Origin: JAGOLU01 sp964542665
GTDB lineage: Bacteria > Patescibacteriota > Microgenomatia > UBA1406 > GWC2-37-13
Reading direction: 5' to 3'
Assembly: GCA_964542665.1 (NCBI GenBank)
Contig: CAZIUF010000015.1
Coordinates: 1 to 23,247, forward strand
Length of the DNA stretch: 23,247 bases
Shown here one piece after another: positions 1 to 9,800 of this stretch (positions within the stretch are counted from its first letter, which is position 1; each line of letters starts with the position of its first letter). The notes below the pieces were generated by a model that saw only the letters and a program-made list of their open reading frames with translations, did not search any database and was not told where the DNA came from. Both the position numbers and the translations under genes were made by a program.

Positions 1-81
1 CAAGAAAAATGCTGCGAGTGCACCACCGATGACCCCGAGTACGAGGCCGAGGGACAATTTGGAAGATCTGTCATCTGACAT
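1..81 (-). CDS. YtxH-like small membrane protein, N-terminal fragment
   Basis: The minus strand opens with ATG at 79-81 and stays open for 27 codons to the window edge, so only the N-terminus is seen. It reads MSDDRSSKLSLGLVLGVIGG followed by ALAAFFL. A short charged head then a Gly/Ala/Leu-rich membrane segment is the usual start of YtxH/gas-vesicle-like envelope proteins, which are typically about 100 residues with one N-terminal membrane helix and a coiled tail. No Shine-Dalgarno sequence lies before the ATG. Function in this family is poorly known. The rest of the gene is outside the window, so the family call rests on this segment alone. Confidence 0.5.
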   Translation of the reverse strand, partial: MSDDRSSKLSLGLVLGVIGGALAAFFL

Positions 82-379
82 AGTGATGAGTAAAACTAAT
101 AAGGTGTACGGGTGTAGTCTACTCTACTCTCCTTGCGTCTGTCAAACATATTCTCGCCACTGTCCAAGTTCCGTGCCGAGCACGATACAGTTGTGGCCTG
201 GCATGTCTAAGTTGAGGCTGCAGCTCCGCGCTCTGAGGAGTTACGGAGAGCGCCACCGAGCTTGATTTACCTCGATTAACCGCGTACTATTTGGTCAGGG
301 CATATGTAGGCTTGCTAGGAGAGGTTGGGCCCGTCCGCTTTCGAGAAGGTGTGTTTGGGTATGTTGTGTCTATATATCT
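82..379. other. Gene-free stretch with possible RNA structure
   Basis: About 300 bases between two divergently transcribed genes carry no convincing gene; the plus-strand reading at 29-265 overlaps the YtxH-like start and resembles nothing. Two hairpins compete for the same bases. One is a perfect 7-bp stem, GCGCTCT (228-234) with AGAGCGC (247-253), around a 12-nt loop. The other pairs CTCCG (224-228) with CGGAG (244-248). A small GTGC-CGA-GCAC hairpin lies near 175-185. No T-run follows any of them, so they are not intrinsic terminators. I recognise no known RNA: the hallmark motifs of RNase P, SRP RNA, tmRNA and tRNA are absent on both strands. Confidence 0.3.
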
Positions 380-811
380 ATGCATAATACAAACGAGAGC
401 TTACCTGTGGCTTTCCTTGTGTGCCTTGTTGCGCTTATCTCACCTTTAGTGCTAATACCAATAGAGGGGATAGCCCCTTACCCGTACGTCATAGAAGAGG
501 TTGTCAAGGCAATCTTCATATTCATCATAATTAAAACATGCAAACGCCATAATCAGCTTGCGACAGTGCTACTAGCGGTATTTCTTTTTGCTCTTTCTGA
601 GAACATCTTTTACTCATCAAACTTTATTACGTATGGCATCCTCTATAGCTTCTGGAAAAGATTTTTTATCACAACCGGTCTACACTTGTTGACGGCGCTT
701 ATCATCTTCTTGCCAAGTCAAAAAAGAGTCAATTTGATTGTGCCTGCGACACTACTTGCAATAGCGGCGCACTACTATTACAACCAATTTGTATTGGTCG
801 CTTTTCGCTAA
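380..811 (+). CDS. Short PrsW-like glutamic intramembrane protease
   Basis: A 143-residue, very hydrophobic protein with about four membrane segments. It carries the conserved polar residues of the PrsW family (membrane proteases that in Bacillus cleave anti-sigma factors within the bilayer). The EE..K motif is at E39-E40-K43 (VIEEVVKAIF). ENxxY is at E74-N75-Y78 (ALSENIFYSS). One His lies in a helix (H102, TTGLHLL) and a second His with a downstream Asn forms HYYYN (H131, N135). Classical PrsW proteins are over 200 residues, so this is a compact version that keeps the active-site pattern. The ATG at 380 lies just after an AT-rich TATATATC, with no Shine-Dalgarno, so the message may be nearly leaderless. 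No substrate can be named; no sigma or anti-sigma gene is nearby. It converges on the giant gene, 42 bp away. Confidence 0.7.
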   Translation: MHNTNESLPVAFLVCLVALISPLVLIPIEGIAPYPYVIEEVVKAIFIFIIIKTCKRHNQLATVLLAVFLFALSENIFYSSNFITYGILYSFWKRFFITTGLHLLTALIIFLPSQKRVNLIVPATLLAIAAHYYYNQFVLVAFR

Positions 812-853
812 TAGTCTAGTGGCTTATTTTGGTTTACCGATTTCTGAAGGGTT

Positions 854-3800
854 TTACTTAATGTCTTTGGCAAACTCTTTGGAGACATACCCAATCTTGT
901 TATCCAGCATTTCTATCTTAACCCACCCATTTGTTTCGCCCAATTTTGGGTATCTATTTTGGATATAGATCCTCTTGATTATCACACTCTCAAGATCTGG
1001 TTTTTCTCGGATATTGACTCCTCCTTGTGGGGGTGTTACTTCAACAAAGACATTGCTTTGTTCGATCATCTCGTTCTCTGGCTTCACATACTCTGATGAA
1101 ACCCAGCCCTCAGTCATATCTTTCAGTACGATTTTATACCAGCCGCTCTGAAGCTCAGAAAATGGATACCGTTCCCCTGGATACACCTTGGTGATTATTT
1201 GGGCCACAGCGGAGGGATTTTTGCGCACATTCAGCCAATCTGTAGGCGTCTGTTTGATCACGAGCAACTGTTGACGCTCAGATATTGCGCCCAACACTCT
1301 CGCCTTGTCTGCTAATGCTGCAATCTCTTTCGTTCCCAACTTGTTCACAGACTCGTTGTTAATCCAGCCGATTTTACCCTCAGGAAGTACAATCTGATAC
1401 CATTCACCAACCTTTGTAATGAACGAATAGTCTTTGCCTGCATCAGCTTTGGCTATTACCGACGCCTTTGTGTCGGGTCTATCTCGAATAACGACGATGT
1501 CAGGTGGGTTTTTGATTACTTGCACAACGCCTTGAGTCTTATTCTGCGTAGATGTTGGGGTGGGTTTTTGGGCTGAGGATAGGGAAGATGGTTTGGTTAC
1601 CACGGGTAGAGCTGAGGCAGTTGCTTCATTTTCCGTTTTTTGCAACAGTTCTGCAATTTTTGCGTTTATTTTTTTCCTTTCTTCAGCCTTCTTTATCATT
1701 TCGTTCACTAAAATATCGACTTTTTCTGCTTTTGTCGAAGACACAGTGGGTGTTGGCGTTGATCCCTTGGTAAATGCGCCCGCAACTTGTTTCTGATCTC
1801 TGCTGGAAGCATTTCTTGCAACTATTACTCCGCCAACAGTCGTTGTGGTCAATAATCCGGCAATAAATAGTATGGCGAGCGTCTTTTTTGGCATTGAGCG
1901 GGCCATTGCTACCACTGTGTTGCTATGGACGACCATCGTCCCGCCTACATGAAAAAGTGCGCTAAATATATCAGTCAATAAAGCTTTCCAACCGAGTAGG
2001 ATGCCTTTAAGCCAGGTGAACCTAAACCCAGGAAGTGCAAATGGTGTTGGTGTGGGCAACTCTACCTCTTTCATCTTTTTACCTTTACCGACGGCGACGG
2101 ACACCACTTTTCTTTTCCAAAGCATATAGTAGAAAGATCCCAATGCGCCCATGCCAAAGATCAGTGCGAGTATGATCCCCCATGTTGCGAATGTCTGAAT
2201 ACCACCGATTGAAGCCAAGAAGTTGCCGCCAACACCGGAATTTAGCACCAAATCTTTGAGTCCTTTGACATTCTCATTGACCGCCTTCATATCTTCAACA
2301 TTTTCCCGGTAGGCCAATATATGATCTTGAGGTGTGGCGTTATTGTCCTTTTGCTTTCTCACTACCTTGTCCAATCGGGTGTTGATGTCTGTTTTCAAAG
2401 TCAAACCTTGGGCAAAGTATGAGGTGTTTTTTAATCCTGACGACAACTCATCGGCTTGTTTTCGCAGGGAAGCCACTTCATCCTCAGAAATGATCCAAAT
2501 ATCTTTGATTCTCACACTCCTGGTCACTGCAGAGCCCTTCTCCAAGGTGATATCGGCCGTCACATAATACTGCTCTGTGGTTGTATCGTAATTGAGCGTC
2601 AGTCCTCCAAGATCTATGATGTACTCTTGCTTGACTTCTTTTGGCAAAAATGCTTTAAAAGGTACCTTCTGGGTCGTTGAATCAGATGGATTGACGATGA
2701 CAAACTTGATGATCACCGAGCCCCACTCCATTACAACTTTAACAATCGGTTGGTTGGCCACTTTTTCCAAAAGCTGACGGTTAATATCAGCCATAGCCTT
2801 GAGTTCGATGACTTTATTTTTCAGATAACCAACATCAGAGCTTTTGACCTCAAATAGTTGAGTGAATGAATCAACACTTACTTTGCCTATCCTGTCGGTC
2901 ACCGTTTTCAGATCGTTTGATACATTTGTGACAGATGTTGCAATAGATGCGGTGCGGGTATCAAGAGTTGCCAAGCTTGATTCAACCGAATCAACGTAGT
3001 TTTTGACCGCAACCATTTCATCATATGCAGTAGTTGATTTACCGTTAAAGCCAAGTTCTGTTTGAACCTCGAGAAGCTTGGTATGAGTTGATTGTGCTTC
3101 AGCATAGATGAGATCAATCGTCCCGCCTGATCCGCTGCTATCTTTGATGTAGTTCAATTTGCCAAAAACGGTCGTCGCTGTTGTTGGGTCGGTTGGATTA
3201 CCCAAATTTGTCTTCAGGGTATCAACATACCCAGCTATGGTTGCCGCATCGTAACTGCCCCACTTGGCCAGGATATTATTCGTCACCGTTTGGATTGCGG
3301 TCACTTTCGTATTGGTATCCTCTACAGTGATCTTGATGCTATCTAAGTTGCTGTCAACTATATCAATCTTATCTTCTATGGCTGACAAATTGGATGAGAT
3401 CGAATCGATTTTAGTCTCAATCGTAGATAATTGGGTCATGATGGCCGACACATTAACGGTCAATGTGCCCAATGAACTGGTAGTCGAGCTTCTAAATGCT
3501 GCTTGGGCAGATTCATGGGCATCGAGGCTTGTCTGAGAGGCACGGGAGGAAACCGTTGTATCGACTCGTGTCGTCAAGGTGGTGATATCCCCCCACGTGA
3601 TCGTGTCTGTCTTTAGCTTGATACCGGTGATATCTGTCCAGGTGATCGTGTCAGTCTTTGTCTTTATTCCAGTGACATCAGCCCACGTGATGGTGTCAGT
3701 TTTTGCCTTAATGTCGCCACTCGTGGTGACCAGTCCAGTAACGTCTGCCCACGTGATTGAGTCGGTTTTAGTTTTGATTGCAGAAATGTTACCGGTACCG

Positions 3801-6800
3801 ATTTCGGTTAACAATGTGGCGATATTGGCAGTGAGACCCGTGATATCCCCCCACGTGATCGTGTCTGTCTTTAGCTTGATACCGGTGATATCTGTCCAGG
3901 TGATCGTGTCAGTCTTTGTCTTTATTCCAGTGACATCAGCCCACGTGATGGTGTCAGTTTTTGCCTTAATGTCGCCACTCGTGGTGACCAGTCCAGTAAC
4001 GTCTGCCCACGTGATTGAGTCGGTTTTAGTTTTGATTGCAGAAATGTTACCGGTACCGATTTCGGTTAACAATGTGGCGATATTGCCTGCAAGCGCATCA
4101 AGTGATGTCTGGCTGGCGCGCGAGGAAATGGTTTCATCAACATTGGTTACCAACAGCTTTCCGATTGAGTCAATGGTAGTCAACGAAGAGGTGAGGACAT
4201 CCCATACCTGCTGAGCAGTGATATCGTTGCCATAATCAGTCAAACTTCTCGTTGCATTGGCCCATACATTATTGGCAATGGCAGCCAGAGCAGGATTATC
4301 TAGACCCGTAATCGTGCGTGAAGCTTCTGACCACACCTGAGCAGCAGTCAAGGTTGAACGGGTTGAGATTGCCGCATCCAAGTTGTCACAGACTAGTTTG
4401 CCGACAGTACCTGAAGTATTCAAGATGGCACACGCCGTATCCCAGATTGCTTTTCGTGAGTCTGACGTCAGGGTGACTTCTCCGGTAAGTGACCGGGTGG
4501 CGTATGTCCAGATATCTGCCGCGGAAAGATTATTTAGGGCGCTGATATCAGCTGCGGTCGCCAAGCTCCCTCCTCCTGACAGATCTTCAGTTGTCAACTG
4601 ACGGAGTGTATAGCTCCAGATATCAGCTGCCGTCGCTCCCCCACCGCCGCCACTGGAAGCGGTAGCCGCCAAGATCGCAAACCTATCCCCATCTGCTGGC
4701 GCAAACGGCAAGGCTGGATCAACGGTGACTGTCTTGCTGGCTCCACCATAATCGGAGATTCTCCTCACTGCGCCTTGATTTTGGCCTTCGGTGAATATGA
4801 TCGCTCCGTTGAGGTAGAAATCATCAGTTGTTGAGGATAGATTGGTGTTGAAAGCGGTCGTGGTTGGGGTCCCCCCAAACACATCTGCATACTGAGCAAC
4901 AAGTGCGTCGCCTACAAGCTGACCAAATGATCCTTGGCTGTCAGCAAAAGTACTATATTGTGCGCTCCACACACCTTCTGCGGTGAGTCCCGTCGAGAGC
5001 CATGGTGATACTGGTTGCCCGCCAGAGAAAAAGTCCAGCGTTCCTGTGTCTACTGTGGCTGATAGGACTGAAATATCATCCAGATACACATATGGTTCGT
5101 TATAGATAACATAATCACCTGACGTTAAAGCAGTAAAAGTAGTGTTGAGCAGATGAGGAACGACAATTCCTTTGAGGAATAGGATTTGATTGGTATTTTT
5201 TACAATATCAAATACTTTTCCATTGACATCGCGGAGTTTGTAGCCTACCCATTGGTTCGGGGTCCAGCTTTTATCAACATCTTCCAGTAGGGTTGGTAGA
5301 TAATTCCCCGTTGCTTGAGAGATGACTTCGCTTGTTCCTGAGTCTGACACAACATAGTCAAGTTTTGTTGAAATCTTCAGCTCTGCAAGCGCTGACTCGG
5401 TGGGCGTGCCAGACACGACAAATTGTTGCCATACATTGGGTGTTGCCGCGGCTGTCCAGGTCAGGTTTGCTCCACTCATCCCCAGTCCTGACAAGGTCAC
5501 CACAGGCATATTCGTCGAGCCATAATTACTGTTTATTCTCATATAACCCGTAGCTGCAAGCGGTTTGTTTGCAACGCCAACAAGTTTTGCGGTGTATTCC
5601 AGTGGAATGTCGACGTTGATCGGTTCCATCCTCCATGCATACCCATCGTTGGTATGTACGGTTGTATCTGTCAGGCTCGATCCGGTTGTTCGCATAAACC
5701 CAAACGTTGTCGCATTGACGATATCTTTCTCGTTTGATGAGCCAGTCATCCTGATGTCTGCGCCAGGGATAGTTGAGGCCAAATAATGATCAGCCACACG
5801 TGGCATATTGCTATAATCAGCGGTTCCAAAAAGCAACGGACTAAGCATCTGCGTTCCCTCACCAGTGAACTGAACCAATGACTCTGCTTCAAAGGTGGTG
5901 AGATTTGGAGGCAACCCAATATCTGCTTCATTCCATAGACCGCGTCCAAAGATGCTATCAGTGTCTACAATCGCGACCGATGATGATGTTTGCGCAACAC
6001 GTATCCCCGATCCGTATTCGGCACCAAGTGGAGCCACGTTATCAGAGACATGACCCTCAAAAATATTGTCAGCCATGGTAAAGAATGAGTTACCATACAA
6101 ACGTATTCCGTTTGTATTGAGTGAGAAAATATTATCTGTAATAGTGACCTTTGCAACACCAGAAGAAAAGTTTAGGGCTCCCGATGTACCCGCTCCCGTT
6201 ACTCCATTGTTGTGAAATTCACTATTGAGCACCGAATAGAGTCTTCCTGAAAAGAAAGATGCTGCTCCGTTGGCTGCCACCGGAGGTACCGTCACGTAGG
6301 CGTTGCGATTGCCCATGAAAATGCTGCCGTCAATGCCGACGTTCTGCGAAGTGCTGGCGTTATAACCTGAACCTATGTTTGCTGCCGCATTGTGTGTCGT
6401 GACGAAATACGCCCCAACATAATTCGACCCTTGTGTTTTACCGGTTACGGTATACGCACGGTCGTAAAAATTCAAAAATACCGAGTTTGATATCCTTTGT
6501 GTTGGCTTTACCAGAAGACCCGTGTACGGATTAGTCAAAATAGCAAAGTTGGTGTATTGGTTATCCATCGAAACATCTGAGAAATCGATTGTGGAAAGCC
6601 CGGAAAGTCCTGTCGTTCCCATTGCAAATCCCATCCCCGCGTTAATCGGGGCACCCATCGTGGCTCCAGCTAGTGTGATTGATTCATCAGACCAAATGTG
6701 GGTACTTCTTTTTAGATTCAAAACAGGAGAGTAGGTCGGACTCGAAGTAGACTGTCGGGCGGCTTTATGAGGGAAAGTAAAGTTATTACTCCAGCCGGCC

Positions 6801-9800
6801 AGAGTGGCAACCGCTGCGTTTTCCTGAAACCCAGAGCCAAATTTGATTCTGGCCGAAGGGGTGTATTTCTCTCCGCTGTTATCTACCCAGATTCTGGTTC
6901 TTTGCGGATAGGTAACCACGCGAATTCTTTCGTTACCAGTGTCTGCGCCATTGGTGAAGAGTATCGAAGGGATGCCCCACGCATAATCAGCCAAGACCGA
7001 TCCTTCTTGTGGATTCATCGCAGTATCAAAACTCGCTCTAAATATATTTACCCCAGCTTCTTTTCCGGTGGTACATCCGGTCGTCTCTCCTCCGGTCCAC
7101 GCGGCCGTTGGCGGAGTGAAGTCGCCAAAGTTACACCCACCCGAAGTATCAAAGTCGTCATCGAAAATCGCAAATTCATCGATAGACCCATCAAAAGGCG
7201 CATCATACGTCCAGGCATTTCCTATTCTGAGGATTCCAAGATTGGCACCTCTTGCTGCTAAAGCAGAAGCTTGACCTTCACCTGCCGTAAATGCCACACC
7301 ATCTAGCCACGCTCTCTTGTTAGCCGCTGTTTCATCCCAACCCAACCGGAAGTGATACCATTGCCCAGCTGTGGCGGAGAAACTTTTCCTGAGGATAGTT
7401 CCTTGGGTGGTACCTCCCACAACAGACGCCTCTAGATATCCATCATTGGTATGCCGTATAAACAAACGGTCCGTGACACCCTGATTGGCATAATCAAAAA
7501 GATACATGCCTTTAGGATGGGTCAATACTGTAGGAGACCCGCTATAGTTTGTTTTGAACCAGAAATCTATCGTTCCTCGTTGCCTGGCAGTCGCGGTTCC
7601 TGCTTGTCCCTCGATATTGTATCGGGTGGCCAAGGCACTACTTGTCAAAGTAAGATAGGGGTACACCAGTGCCGCTGATCCATAGCCGTTATTTCCGATC
7701 CAAGAACCATTATTTCTCCTCATGTTATCCTGCAAGAGAAGCATTCTGTTTCCAAATTTGGTCGCTGTTGGTGATCCTGCAGGGATCGTGAGTCCGATCT
7801 TTCCACCCGTAGCAGCATAAGCACTTCCTGGCGTGGCTGTCCCCATCGCTCCCGTAGCGCTTCCCGTCACCGTATAATTGCTGGCTGTTGGGTTCCACTC
7901 AAAGTCGACATTTTCGTAGACTGTATTGGTGTCGCTCGTGGTGATTGCCGATGCTCCTGTATTTGAAAGACCTTTATAACTTCTTGTACCTGTAGAACTA
8001 ATATAGATCTTGTCCCCTATCTCGGGAGTGTTTACTCCATCCCAACCACCTTTTTGTTTTAAGGTGAAATTGATATAGTTGCTCGTAAAAGGAGTTCCTG
8101 GAGTGACAGTGCCCAAACTTCCATTGATTGAACCGTTGACCAACCAGGTGCCTGTACTCGTAAAATCGTCCGACAAAACTACGCTACCGTTGTCGACTAA
8201 AACATCATCAAAATCTGCAATCATCGAGTCTGCATACAGTCCGACTCTACCCGTGTTCCATAAGCCCTGTGCAGCACTGGTGGTAAAAGTGGTATCCCAG
8301 CTTCCCGGCTCACCACCACCATCTGCCCAAAACTTGGCACTGATGACCGTTGAGGCTCCTGTACCAGTCACGTTGGCCTTTATCCAATACCAGGTATTGT
8401 CAGAAAAAGCTTTCGTGAAGTTGACAAAAACGGTACCTTCAACTCCCGAAGCCATTGGATAGATACCAATGCGTTGTTGGGGACCAGTGGTTGTTTTCTC
8501 AATCAATACACCATACCCATTTCCATCTAGGTTGCCCCTCAAAACTACTCCGATTTTACGAGATGTTGCGTCAGCAACCGTCCTCATCTTCACTTTTGCC
8601 GTCACCGTATAATCTCCCCAACTCAAATCTCCATTTGCGATATGTGTATCAGCTGTTATCGTGTTTTGACTTAATGTTCCATCTTTGATGTGCCACGTAT
8701 ATGGCGCATTCGGAACATAGGGTACTATCTGCGTCCATCCGGGTGAGTTGCCATACTCGACCTTATACGTTTCATTAGGATCAAAGCTCGAGCCGGCTGT
8801 CACCTCAGAAATCTTCGCCTCCTGCACGCCATTGGAGACATTGAAAATACCTGAGGGTATTCTTTCGATACCCCCCATACCAACTGGCGTCGTTTGGTTG
8901 GTTGGTGAAGTGGTCCACGAGGTGAAACTGGAAATCCTGGCCCTCACCCAATATGCATTTACCCCATTTATTGTTGTTTTGGCAGGAGTGCCACTGAGGT
9001 TGGACGGAGCCCAGCTCAAGACTCGTCGTCCTGTGCTTGCAAAAATACTGGTTGGATCCATGGACTTCCATTGTCCTCCGTTGAGTCTCGTTACTGTCGC
9101 AGACTGAGCCGTGGTATAGCCCGCTGGAACTGGTTCAGTGAAGGTAAGCACAGTTGCAGTAGTCAAAGCACCTATTCTTCGATAAATTGCGGGGGAATCA
9201 TTGTCGACGATTTTTACGATCTGATCAGCTGCAAATATAGTTCCACCTTCTGCCAGAGAAATAGTGAGGGAATTGAGGACGGTATCAGCTGATAGCGGTA
9301 GGGATACGCCGGTTCTCACCTGGTAGGTGTACGCATCTCGAGGAGTAAATGCAGTCCAACCATTTGTGGCATCGTAATATTCCCACACATGGCTCGCTGC
9401 TGCATTTTGTGCCTGACCAATGTTCAACTCGAGCGCATAGGGCATATTACTGCCCTGATCGCCGAAATATACCGCGTCGTTTACTTCCGTATTGGCATTG
9501 TCCCCAAAAATAGTCCAGGCAGAAGTAGTATTATAATTTGCTGAAAATAATGCCGATCCTCCGTTGTAGTCGCTATTGTAAATATTCGTCATCGGGATGG
9601 TGCCAATTTCCGCTATTTCGGTGTTTGGCGCCGGAAGCGCTGTTCTTCCTCCGGCATTTGCGTCTACTTTCGCCTGTTGTCCAGCCCACAAAGGCATCTG
9701 GTTAAGATCGTCTGTACCTCCCATCCCCGTTGAGGAAAATGCATTGTCCGCCAACTGATTGGTACCCCCAGCCACTGATATCTGATCCAATGGTTGCCAA

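Noticed and set aside
29..265. 78-codon plus-strand open frame before the PrsW-like gene
   Set aside because: It overlaps the YtxH-like start on the other strand, has no recognisable features and no translation signal.
3582..4085. Spaced repeats with palindromic CACGTG that could suggest a CRISPR array or regulator sites
   Set aside because: The repeats lie in frame in a long coding region, the unit is 258 bp (45 bp sub-period), and CACGTG follows from the TITW codons; there are no unique spacers or cas genes.
3579..4214. A 211-codon plus-strand open frame with repeated VSVF/SAHV segments
   Set aside because: It is the antisense shadow of the duplicated KTDTITW repeats in the giant gene; the repetition only mirrors the real coding strand.
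6767..7261. Plus-strand 164-codon open frame
   Set aside because: Lies wholly inside the LamG-containing part of the giant gene, with Arg/Ser-rich composition and no family resemblance; a shadow.
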